From: Flavobacteriaceae bacterium UBA5534
Lineage (GTDB): Bacteria > Bacteroidota > Bacteroidia > Flavobacteriales > Flavobacteriaceae
Reading direction: 5' to 3'
Length of the DNA: 5,983 nucleotides
Assembly (NCBI GenBank): GCA_002426015.1
Contig: DINS01000021.1
Span: 192,365-198,347 of the forward strand
Of this stretch, positions 1 through 5,983 are shown piece after piece. Position 1 is the first letter of the stretch. Each line of letters starts with the position of its first letter. The notes under the pieces were generated by a model that had not been told where the DNA came from, made no database searches, and saw only the letters and a program-made list of their open reading frames with translations. Position numbers and translations under genes: made by a program.

Positions 1-309
1 TGGAATGCCTACATTATTAATGATAAAGATGTCGATTTAGATGTTGTGCTTATTGTAACGAGTGGTTATTCTGATAAAAAAATGACGTCTATTTTCAGAA
101 AAAAACTAGACCATCTTCCTAAAAAAAGCTACGCTAAAATTGAGCTAATGCAAGAAGATTTGTTTGCATTGAACAACGAATTTAAAGTTACTTTTTTTGA
201 AGGCAACACTATGTTTGAAAAAACATATTTGTTCAGAAAAAACACTATTAACGAACGTGCTTTGCAAACCATTCCTTTAATGAAAGTAAAGGGTGTTTTG
301 GTGAAATAG
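1..309 (+). CDS. Conserved small protein of unknown function, 3' part only
   Basis: The frame is open from the first base of the window (it begins W-N-A-Y-I-I-N-D) and runs 102 codons to a TAG stop, so the true start lies to the left. A GTG at position 46 is internal and should not be taken as the start. The visible part has no signal peptide or membrane segment. It alternates beta-like strands (VVLIVTSGY, FKVTFFEG, KTYLFRKN) with charged helices and ends in MKVKGVLVK, which suggests a small cytoplasmic alpha/beta protein. From memory, similar short flavobacterial proteins exist, and some carry a misleading phenylalanyl-tRNA synthetase alpha label. Nothing here resembles a tRNA synthetase catalytic core. 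It converges on gpsA with 23 bases between the stops. The coding call is secure; the function is unknown. Confidence 0.8.
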   Translation, partial: WNAYIINDKDVDLDVVLIVTSGYSDKKMTSIFRKKLDHLPKKSYAKIELMQEDLFALNNEFKVTFFEGNTMFEKTYLFRKNTINERALQTIPLMKVKGVLVK

Positions 310-332
310 CAAATTATGGTTTTACAGGAGTT

Positions 333-1334
333 TTAATCCAACTTATCAGTTAGTTTTTTAAAAGTAATTTTAGGGTCTTTCCCTTCGTACAAAATATCAT
401 AAACCGCTTCAATAATTGGCAATCGAGTCTTCTTTTTGTTTCTTTCATTTAATTGATGAGCACTTTTAGTCGCATAATAACCTTCGGCAACCATACTCAT
501 TTCCATTTGTGCAGATTTTACTGTGTAACCTTTACCAATCATATTACCAAACATTCTGTTACGAGAAAACACAGAGTAACCTGTAACAAGCAAATCGCCT
601 AAATACGCAGAGTTGTTAATGTTACGTTTCATCTTGTGCATCTTTTTAATAAAACGCTTCATTTCTCTAATTGCATTACTCATCAATACACTTTGAAAAT
701 TATCTCCATAACCCAATCCGTGTGCAATACCAGCAGCAATAGCGTAAATGTTTTTAAGCATGACAGCATATTCAGTACCAATAATATCGTCACTGATTTT
801 GGTTTTTATATAGTCGCTAGATAAGTTTTTGGCAATAGCCTTTGCTTTTGCAGCATCAGCACAAGAAATAGTTAAGTATGACAAACGCTCTAAAGCCACC
901 TCTTCAGCATGGCAAGGTCCAGCTATCACAGCAATATTTTCGAAAGGTACATTATACACATCATGAAAATGCTCACCAAGTAGTTTGCCAGACTCTGGCA
1001 AAATCCCTTTTACTGCAGATACAACTGTTTTTTCTTTAAGGTCAACCGTTATTTTATTTAACTCATCGTGTATAAAAGCCGATGGGATTACAAAAATCAT
1101 GACATCTGCATATTCGGCAATTTCATTGATATCATTGCTTAATTTTAATTGCTTTATGTTAAACTCAACCGAACTCAAGTAACTTGGGTTGTGCTGTTCT
1201 TTTAAAAGATGTTCTTTGATATAAACACTGCGCATGTACCAACCAACTTCATCTAAATTTTCACATAACATTTTTACGATTGCAGTTGCCCAGCTTCCAG
1301 ACCCAAAAACAGCATATTTTATTGGCTTTCCCAT
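333..1334 (-). CDS. gpsA: NAD(P)H-dependent glycerol-3-phosphate dehydrogenase
   Basis: Cytoplasmic enzyme that reduces dihydroxyacetone phosphate to sn-glycerol-3-phosphate, the backbone precursor of phospholipids. The 333-residue product has the usual family length. An N-terminal Rossmann fold shows the dinucleotide-binding motif GSGSWATA (about residues 11-18). SAVKG (Lys109) and LKN (Lys194) match the two catalytic-site lysines known in this family. AGPCHAEEVA (138-147) replaces the more common GPSFAxEV form. The C-terminal helical domain carries GLGYGDN and SRNRMFG (257-263). An upstream TTG at 1361 and an ATG at 1340 are in frame. I chose ATG 1334 because it gives the usual MGKPxKYAVFG-like N-terminus, has A at -3 and -6, and because a predicted -7 element overlaps the TTG, so a transcript would begin downstream of it. 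No Shine-Dalgarno sequence is visible. Identity is very secure; the start is less so. Confidence 0.96.
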   Translation of the reverse strand: MGKPIKYAVFGSGSWATAIVKMLCENLDEVGWYMRSVYIKEHLLKEQHNPSYLSSVEFNIKQLKLSNDINEIAEYADVMIFVIPSAFIHDELNKITVDLKEKTVVSAVKGILPESGKLLGEHFHDVYNVPFENIAVIAGPCHAEEVALERLSYLTISCADAAKAKAIAKNLSSDYIKTKISDDIIGTEYAVMLKNIYAIAAGIAHGLGYGDNFQSVLMSNAIREMKRFIKKMHKMKRNINNSAYLGDLLVTGYSVFSRNRMFGNMIGKGYTVKSAQMEMSMVAEGYYATKSAHQLNERNKKKTRLPIIEAVYDILYEGKDPKITFKKLTDKLD

Positions 1335-1358
1335 TATCATTGCATTAATTAATTGTTT

Positions 1359-1366
1359 CAAAAATA
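1359..1366 (-). promoter_or_regulatory. gpsA: Bacteroidota -7 promoter element for gpsA
   Basis: Read on the - strand this is TATTTTTG, an exact match to the TAnnTTTG -7 consensus of the main sigma factor in Bacteroidota. Transcription would start roughly at 1350-1354, leaving a leader of about 16-20 bases before ATG 1334. No TTG/TTTG lies at the usual 17-23 base distance upstream; the nearest TTTG is 28 bases away, so the -33 half is weak or missing. A/T-rich DNA can produce this 8-mer by chance, but its position is right for gpsA. Confidence 0.5.
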
Positions 1367-1382
1367 CATAAAATTTGAGTCT

Positions 1383-1418
1383 TTTGGGCTATTACAAATG
1401 CAGCGATTTTAATTTTTG
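1383..1418 (+). promoter_or_regulatory. Weak candidate promoter for the lipoprotein gene
   Basis: TTTG (1383-1386) is followed after 23 bases by TAATTTTTG (1410-1418). This resembles the TTG-N17-23-TAnnTTTG pattern of Flavobacteriia but has three rather than two bases between TA and TTTG. It would give a leader of about 40 bases before ATG 1467. A second TA-N3-TTTG string lies at about 1369-1377. It is listed because the divergent layout needs a + strand promoter here. The sequence match is poor. Confidence 0.25.
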
Positions 1419-1466
1419 GCACGTGTTTTGAAACTTCCTAATCAATAACCCTTAAATTGATGGATT

Positions 1467-2414
1467 ATGAAGACTTTAAAACTACTTTTCGGATTTGCAC
1501 TTGCTGCAACATTATTTACTTCTTGTTATACTGAAGTCATCGTAGATGATTTTCATGACAATCCAAATATTTCTTTAAATCAATTATTGGGTTCTTATGA
1601 ATTGTGGTATGTTGACATCAATCAGACAACAGGTTATGGTGAAACCCCTTTTTTACAAATTGCATTTACTATATCTTTTAGAAACGGAACCGTTTATGCA
1701 AACAACAATTTAGTTGGTTTTGGAAACCAAGGTAATGGATATGGTATTGATGTAGGATATTATGATGCATATGATATGATTTTGGATATCTATCACGACA
1801 TTGATGGTTATAATACGTTTGATGTTTACCAAATAGATAACAACACCATAGAGTTATACAATCCGTTTAATGATACCTCTTACTTTTTACATGGTTACCA
1901 ACGCAGCACGTTTGATTATGACTATGTGTTTTATGACAACATTCATTATTTCTTACAAGAGTATGAAGCTTGGGAAAAAACCTATACAAGCCAAATGGGA
2001 GCCATCAACGAATTTGATAATGAAAACTATTTACAGTTTTTAGCAGGAGGAAACGATTCGACCTTTAGAAGCTCACAAGACACCAACATTGGAAATCCAG
2101 ATAATATATACTGGGATTATACAGGAGTTTATGGTGTTGGTGACATCTCAAACAATATGTACTTAAAAACATTAACATTAGATTATGACTTTTTTGACAA
2201 TGAATTCTTTGAATTGAGCGTTATTAATGATCAACGCATAAGATTGTACCATCCTTCATCTGGAACCACCTATGAGTTTACAGGAAGAGGTTACATTCAA
2301 TTTTTGAGAGAAAGCAACGCAAAAGGTGAAATCACTAAAAAAACGACAGAGCCTAAAGTGCGTAAACAAAAAACAGACAAAAAAGATAATCCACGTATAA
2401 ACGAAAGAAGCTAG
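1467..2414 (+). CDS. Lipoprotein with two diverged copies of a beta-rich module
   Basis: A 315-residue predicted lipoprotein. The N-terminus has Lys2/Lys5, a hydrophobic core and the lipobox LFTSC with Cys20 as the lipidated residue. Without charge data at +2 (Tyr) I cannot say which membrane face it sits on. The mature part is rich in Tyr, Phe, Asp and Asn and appears to be an internal duplication: IELYNPFNDTSYFLHG (128-143) matches IRLYHPSSGTTYEFTG (258-273), each preceded by a similar strand (FDVYQIDN at 118; FELSVIND at 248). The C-terminal 30 residues or so are lysine-rich, polar and probably disordered. ATG 1467 is fixed by the signal peptide; no Shine-Dalgarno sequence is present. The gene is divergent from gpsA and ends at a hairpin terminator, so it is probably monocistronic. 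I recall similar flavobacterial proteins labelled nicotinic acid mononucleotide adenylyltransferase. No HxGH nucleotidyltransferase motif exists here, so that name is unsupported. Function unknown. Confidence 0.92.
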   Translation: MKTLKLLFGFALAATLFTSCYTEVIVDDFHDNPNISLNQLLGSYELWYVDINQTTGYGETPFLQIAFTISFRNGTVYANNNLVGFGNQGNGYGIDVGYYDAYDMILDIYHDIDGYNTFDVYQIDNNTIELYNPFNDTSYFLHGYQRSTFDYDYVFYDNIHYFLQEYEAWEKTYTSQMGAINEFDNENYLQFLAGGNDSTFRSSQDTNIGNPDNIYWDYTGVYGVGDISNNMYLKTLTLDYDFFDNEFFELSVINDQRIRLYHPSSGTTYEFTGRGYIQFLRESNAKGEITKKTTEPKVRKQKTDKKDNPRINERS

Positions 2415-2440
2415 ATTTTGGTTGGTTATTTAGTTTCCAG

Positions 2441-2486
2441 AAACGCTCATCTAATTCATTTTAGTTGGGCGTTTTCTCTTTTATTG
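2441..2486 (+). terminator. Intrinsic terminator after the lipoprotein gene
   Basis: An inverted repeat pairs AAACGCTCATCTAA (2441-2454) with TTAGTTGGGCGTTT (2461-2474) around a six-base TTCATT loop. The stem has 14 positions with one T-T mismatch and one G-U pair. A T-rich tail, TCTCTTTTATT, follows. It starts 27 bases after the stop codon, which is a normal place for rho-independent termination. It separates the lipoprotein transcript from kbp. Confidence 0.8.
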
Positions 2487-2564
2487 AATTCTTATGGATT
2501 ATATTGGAAATGAGAAAGTTTTTATTGAACTTTACCATAACTAATAACACTTAAACTGACAACC

Positions 2565-3074
2565 ATGGGATTATTTTCATTTATTAAAGACGCTGGCGCT
2601 AAAATTTTTGGAATAGGAAAAACCACTGCTGAAGAAACCGCTGAAGCAAACGCTGCGGCAAAAGCTAAAGCTGCAGCTGATAAATTAAAAGCGGAAGAAG
2701 CGGCAGGTTTAAAGCTTGAAGAAACCGTTAGGGACTTACAACTACAGGTTGATAACCTAAAAATAAAAATCAAAGGTGATATGGCAATTGTAAGCGGATT
2801 GGCCCATGACCAGACTACTAAAGAAAAAGTAGTGTTAGTGGTTGGTAACACCCTTGGAATTTCTGTAGTCGATGACCAAATGACAGTTGAAAATCCAGAG
2901 CCTGAAGCTCAATTTCATACTGTTATTAGTGGTGATACTCTAGGTAAAATAGCAAAGAAGTATTATGGCAACCCAATGAAATATCCTATTATTTTTGAAG
3001 CCAACCAACCAATGCTAACCGATCCTGACAAAATTTATCCTGGACAAGTTTTACGAATTCCACATCTAGGTTAA
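2565..3074 (+). CDS. kbp: Kbp/YgaU-like BON and LysM domain protein
   Basis: A 169-residue homologue of E. coli Kbp (YgaU), a cytoplasmic protein that binds potassium and helps growth under osmotic or ionic stress; that role is inferred for this species. The N-terminal amphipathic helix MGLFSFIKDAGAK is nearly the same as E. coli's. A BON domain follows at about residues 50-108 (KIKGDMAIVSGLA, GNTLGISVVDDQ), then a LysM domain at about 117-167 (HTVISGDTLGKIAKKYYG, FEANQPML, PDKIYPGQVLRIP). No signal peptide is present, so the LysM domain is probably not acting outside the cell. The oddity is an alanine/lysine/glutamate-rich segment at about residues 21-48, likely helical or coiled-coil, which makes the protein about 20 residues longer than the roughly 149-residue E. 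coli protein. ATG 2565 is chosen because the conserved MGLF start begins there, with A at -3. A terminator lies upstream, so it should have its own promoter, but I could not find a convincing one. It converges on the thioredoxin-like gene with 14 bases between. Confidence 0.93.
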   Translation: MGLFSFIKDAGAKIFGIGKTTAEETAEANAAAKAKAAADKLKAEEAAGLKLEETVRDLQLQVDNLKIKIKGDMAIVSGLAHDQTTKEKVVLVVGNTLGISVVDDQMTVENPEPEAQFHTVISGDTLGKIAKKYYGNPMKYPIIFEANQPMLTDPDKIYPGQVLRIPHLG

Positions 3075-3081
3075 TCAATTT

Positions 3082-3114
3082 ATGCAAATCAATTCAGTTT
3101 GATTAATGCATTTT
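3082..3114. terminator. Possible bidirectional terminator hairpin between convergent genes
   Basis: ATGCA-AATCAA (3082-3092) can pair with TTGATT (3099-3104) and TGCAT (3107-3111), with a six-base loop and a two-base AA bulge. On the + strand four Ts (3111-3114) overlap its end. It lies just after the kbp stop and overlaps the last codons of the thioredoxin-like gene. The stem is A/T-rich and the T tract short, so it is a modest candidate. A second TTAATCAA at 3071-3078 could compete for the same TTGATTAA arm at 3099-3106. Confidence 0.35.
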
Positions 3115-4411
3115 CCAATGCTTCAATGTTTTTGGGTTTGGCAATAATTATCTTGTCTTGATTCAAAACAAAATAACTTGGTGTCTCTTCAATGCCATAC
3201 TCATTAGCAATACTATTATCCCATTTACCTAGTCCTAAAACATGAATAAAATCTGGGTAATTATTGATAGCTCTTTTCCAGTTGATATCATCATCCTCAA
3301 GGCCAACAGCAATGACTTTTAAGCTTTTGGGATGCTTCTCAATGAAGGTTTTTACCTTCGGTAGTTCATCTAGGCAATGTCCGCAGGTACTGCTCCAAAA
3401 AATAATCAAATAATGGTCCGCTATATCCAATTTTTGTAGCGAGGTACTTCTGGTGCTTCCGTTTTCTGAAAGTTCTATTCCAAAATCTAAAGCGAGTTCT
3501 CCAACAACATTATCTCGATACGTAATTAGGGTTTTTAATAATTCATCATCATTTGTTTGCTTTACAATATCCAACAAGTATGCATTGGTAATATAATTTG
3601 CCATTTCAGAATTATCGAGTTCTACAAAATGATTCCAAAGCATTGAAAACAAAACGGATTTGACTTCGATTTTAATATCATTGATTGCCTTTGCGACATC
3701 ATCAATATGTTGCTTATAAGTTGAGTTATCTGTACTTGCCGACATCCCAAAAACATAAGCCAATAGACGATCACTTAAAAAATTGGAGCTTTGTAAAAGC
3801 TCATTGTTAAAATCAACATGCTGTAAAAAAGTTCTTTTCAAATTTTTGGAATAGGTGGAAACATCTTCAAACTGTGTTGGGACATAAGGCTTATTTGCCT
3901 TTATAAAAACATTCACAATGGTTCCTTTTGAAGCTTCGTCATACCCTTTTTGACTATCAGCAAGCGTGTGAAATATTTCTTTAAAAGCGATGGTATCAGT
4001 ACTTCTTTCAGCATAAAAATTACTGATTGCAGAGTTTATGAGCTCCATGCTTTTGGTATAAGAAGCCCATAATTCGTTTTCATTAGATTCGGTGAACACC
4101 AGTCCTTCTTCTAAACTAAAGGTCAGCTTTACATCTTCTTTTCCACTATATATTAAATCGAAATTGTTATCCTCTTGTGGCAACCCATAAACAATTTTAT
4201 AAATACCTGGTTGGGCATTTAAGTCTAAACTGATTTTAAAATTTCCATCAGGTTCTATGGCTGCCCTACCAACATATTCGGTGTTTGTTGGATTGGACTT
4301 ATACAACATAGCAAATGAGAATTTTTCTGCTGGTGCAAAAACACCTTCAATACTATGCTGCGAAAACATAAGTATTGGTAGTAACACTAAAATAAACACA
4401 CTTTTTTTCAT
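3089..4411 (-). CDS. TlpA-like exported thioredoxin-fold protein, DUF4369-like N-terminus
   Basis: A 440-residue envelope protein, probably a thiol-disulfide oxidoreductase. MKKSVFILVLLPILMFSQ is a type I signal peptide with likely cleavage near residues 17-19; no lipobox cysteine is present. Residues 20-115 look like a DUF4369 domain: beta strands, the PDGNFKISL and QPGIYKI strands, and the typical closing ESNENELWASY. Residues 115-320 are mostly helical and unrecognised. The C-terminal thioredoxin fold (about 325-440) has the strand HYLIIFW, the redox motif CGHC (Cys343, Cys346) in WSSTCGHC, and the cis-proline loop TPSYFVL (Pro411). Apart from those two, the mature protein has no other cysteine. 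CGHC is shared with protein disulfide isomerases and TlpA relatives. ATG 4411 is fixed by the signal peptide and preceded by an A-rich leader without Shine-Dalgarno. The gene follows mfd after 30 bases on the same strand and is probably co-transcribed. The natural substrate is unknown. Confidence 0.93.
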   Translation of the reverse strand: MKKSVFILVLLPILMFSQHSIEGVFAPAEKFSFAMLYKSNPTNTEYVGRAAIEPDGNFKISLDLNAQPGIYKIVYGLPQEDNNFDLIYSGKEDVKLTFSLEEGLVFTESNENELWASYTKSMELINSAISNFYAERSTDTIAFKEIFHTLADSQKGYDEASKGTIVNVFIKANKPYVPTQFEDVSTYSKNLKRTFLQHVDFNNELLQSSNFLSDRLLAYVFGMSASTDNSTYKQHIDDVAKAINDIKIEVKSVLFSMLWNHFVELDNSEMANYITNAYLLDIVKQTNDDELLKTLITYRDNVVGELALDFGIELSENGSTRSTSLQKLDIADHYLIIFWSSTCGHCLDELPKVKTFIEKHPKSLKVIAVGLEDDDINWKRAINNYPDFIHVLGLGKWDNSIANEYGIEETPSYFVLNQDKIIIAKPKNIEALENALIKLN

Positions 4412-4441
4412 CTATATTTTTTTACTTTTTTTATTCAATAA

Positions 4442-5983
4442 TTAAGCCACTATTGGTTTTAATACCGATAACGCCTGCTTTACCGATTTAATATTCTCAA
4501 ATGTAAGTAATAAACGCAAACCTCCTCTTGTTTGTTTCTCTTTCATTTTTGCTGCATTAGGATGTGTTTGTACAAATTGTAACACTTTGGTAAATCCGTG
4601 ACTTTGGTAAAACGCACTTTGCTGGTCATTAATAAAATAACCTACTAATTTGCCGTGTTTCATGATAACCTTTTCTAAACCAATTTTTGTTGCTATCCAT
4701 TTTATACGAACACTATTTAATAAATCTACAACTTGTTTTGGCAGTTCTCCAAAACGATCGATAAGTTGATTTTCAAAAACCTGAAGTTCTTCTTCTGTTT
4801 TTATAGTATTAAGTTGTGTGTAAAGATTTAATCGTTCAGTAATGTTGTTTACATAGTCATCTGGAAACAACAACTCAAAATCAGAATCTATGGTAATATC
4901 TTTTACATACTCTTTATCAACTCCTTCGTCTTGATATAAATCTTTAAACTCGTTTTCTTTTAATTCTTCAATAGCTTCATTTAATATTTTCTGGTAGGTA
5001 TCAAAACCAATATCATTAATAAAACCACTTTGTTCTCCACCTAGCAAATCACCTGCTCCACGAATTTCTAAATCTTTCATGGCTATATTAAATCCGCTTC
5101 CCAATTCAGAAAATTGCTCTAGTGCAGTTATACGTTTACGAGCATCATCTGTCATAGCAGAATATTCTGGCGTAATGAAATAGCAAAACGCTTTTTTATT
5201 ACTTCGCCCTACTCGACCTCGCATTTGATGTAAATCACTTAACCCAAAATTATTAGCATTATTGATAAAAATTGTATTAGCGTTAGGTACATCTAGTCCG
5301 CTTTCTACAATAGTTGTACTTACCAACACGTCAAACTCACCATTCATAAAAGAGAGCATTAAATTTTCAAGTTTCTTGCCATCTAATTGCCCATGACCAA
5401 CACCAACTTTAGCATCTGGAACTAGCCTTTGAATCATACCTGCAACTTCTTTTATATTTTCTATTCGATTATGAATAAAGAACACTTGTCCGCCACGTTG
5501 AATTTCATAAGTAATAGCGTCTCTAATGGTCTCTTCATTAAATCTTACAACATGGCTTTCTATAGGATAACGATTTGGTGGAGGTGTTGTAATAACCGAC
5601 AAATCTCTTGCTGCCATTAAGCTAAATTGAAGTGTACGCGGAATAGGAGTTGCTGTTAATGTAAGCACATCAACATTGTCTTTTAAAGTCTTTAGTTTCT
5701 CTTTTACAGCAACACCAAATTTTTGTTCTTCATCAACAATAAGCAAACCTAAATCTTTAAACTTTACATTTTTATTTACGAGTTGATGTGTTCCTATAAT
5801 AATATCAACATGACCATTTTCAAGGCTTTCAAGTGTTTCGCGTTTTTCTTTGGCTGTTCTAAAACGATTCACATAATCAACAGTTACAGGAAAATCTTTT
5901 AACCGTTCTGTAAACGTTCTATAATGCTGATACGCCAAAATAGTTGTAGGCACTAAAACCGCAACTTGCTTACCATTATCAAC
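4442..5983 (-). CDS. mfd: Transcription-repair coupling factor Mfd, C-terminal part
   Basis: Mfd is a cytoplasmic ATP-driven DNA translocase that pushes stalled RNA polymerase off damaged templates and recruits UvrA. The visible 513 residues are the C-terminal portion of a protein usually about 1,100-1,150 residues long. The frame stays open to the right edge (VDNGKQVAVLVPTTILA), just past where the Walker A motif would lie; a GTG at 5953 is internal and is not the start. Helicase motifs follow in order, numbered from the edge: VPTTILA (motif Ia, about 11), IVDEEQ (Walker B, about 82-87), TLTATPIPRTL (III, about 108), GQVFFIHNR (IV), STTIVESGLDVPNANT (V, about 222), QMRGRVGRS (VI, about 253), then the TRG translocation motif with IRGAGDLLGGEQSG (about 307-320). 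The final 140 or so residues match the C-terminal regulatory TRCF domain. No frameshift or missing key residue is seen in the visible part. It ends in TAA, 30 bases before the thioredoxin-like gene. Confidence 0.98.
   Translation of the reverse strand, partial: VDNGKQVAVLVPTTILAYQHYRTFTERLKDFPVTVDYVNRFRTAKEKRETLESLENGHVDIIIGTHQLVNKNVKFKDLGLLIVDEEQKFGVAVKEKLKTLKDNVDVLTLTATPIPRTLQFSLMAARDLSVITTPPPNRYPIESHVVRFNEETIRDAITYEIQRGGQVFFIHNRIENIKEVAGMIQRLVPDAKVGVGHGQLDGKKLENLMLSFMNGEFDVLVSTTIVESGLDVPNANTIFINNANNFGLSDLHQMRGRVGRSNKKAFCYFITPEYSAMTDDARKRITALEQFSELGSGFNIAMKDLEIRGAGDLLGGEQSGFINDIGFDTYQKILNEAIEELKENEFKDLYQDEGVDKEYVKDITIDSDFELLFPDDYVNNITERLNLYTQLNTIKTEEELQVFENQLIDRFGELPKQVVDLLNSVRIKWIATKIGLEKVIMKHGKLVGYFINDQQSAFYQSHGFTKVLQFVQTHPNAAKMKEKQTRGGLRLLLTFENIKSVKQALSVLKPIVA

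Noticed and set aside
340..362. AACT-TATC-AGTT hairpin followed by a T run near the 3' end of gpsA, possible terminator for the left gene
   Set aside because: The stem is only four A/T-rich base pairs and lies inside gpsA coding sequence; the Ts are explained by Lys codons on the other strand.
636..1182. Two open frames on the + strand opposite gpsA (636-824 and 985-1182)
   Set aside because: Both are antisense to conserved GpsA motifs and have no start context or homology of their own.
1420..1425. CACGTG palindrome in the gpsA/lipoprotein divergent region
   Set aside because: The symmetry does not extend beyond six bases, and a single short palindrome is not enough to call an operator.
1460..1534. 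ATG at 1460 opening a 24-codon frame that overlaps the lipoprotein start
   Set aside because: It is out of frame with the clear signal peptide and gives no recognisable product. Treated as chance.
2494..2544. Short 16-codon frame (starting MDYIGNEK) upstream of kbp, possible leader peptide
   Set aside because: It has no sign of conservation, no clustered regulatory codons and no attenuator hairpin between it and kbp. Frames this short are expected by chance.
2522..2851. 109-residue open frame on the - strand, opposite kbp
   Set aside because: It is the reverse reading of the alanine-rich Kbp segment, which yields an artificial Ala/Ser-rich frame. The + strand has clear BON and LysM homology.
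5429..5620. Open frame on the + strand opposite mfd
   Set aside because: It lies fully antisense to strongly conserved helicase motifs of Mfd and its translation resembles no protein.

Overview
The window looks like a chromosomal housekeeping segment from a marine or soil member of the Flavobacteriia (Bacteroidota). The reasons are strongly A+T-rich DNA, start sites without Shine-Dalgarno sequences but with A-rich leaders, a TAnnTTTG-type -7 promoter element, a lipoprotein with an LFTSC lipobox, and GpsA and Mfd sequences of flavobacterial type. I see no insertion sequence, phage gene, CRISPR array, tRNA or rRNA. Genes fill almost all of it, and the longest gene-free stretch is about 150 bases.

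Layout from left to right. (1) The 3' end of a small conserved protein of unknown function on the + strand, cut by the left edge. (2) gpsA (NAD(P)H-dependent glycerol-3-phosphate dehydrogenase) on the - strand, convergent with the first gene. (3) A divergent intergenic region of about 130 bases with a good -7 element for gpsA and a weaker candidate promoter for the next gene. (4) A 315-residue lipoprotein on the + strand, made of two diverged copies of one beta-rich module plus a lysine-rich tail. It is followed by a clear hairpin terminator. (5) kbp (ygaU/lysM), a BON plus LysM protein on the + strand with an added alanine-rich helical segment. (6) On the - strand and convergent with kbp, a TlpA/thioredoxin-like exported protein with an N-terminal DUF4369-like domain and a CGHC active site. 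(7) Directly upstream of it on the same strand, the C-terminal part of mfd (transcription-repair coupling factor), cut by the right edge just after the Walker A region.

The genes do not form a single pathway. gpsA supplies sn-glycerol-3-phosphate for phospholipid synthesis. mfd couples DNA repair to stalled RNA polymerase. kbp is probably a cytoplasmic potassium-linked stress protein. The lipoprotein and the thioredoxin-like protein belong to the cell envelope. The mfd and thioredoxin-like genes are 30 bases apart and probably co-transcribed. The others look like single units.

I found no convincing new multi-gene system. The points most worth a second look are the internally duplicated lipoprotein with no known function, the alanine-rich insertion in the Kbp homologue, and the pairing of an envelope thioredoxin with mfd.
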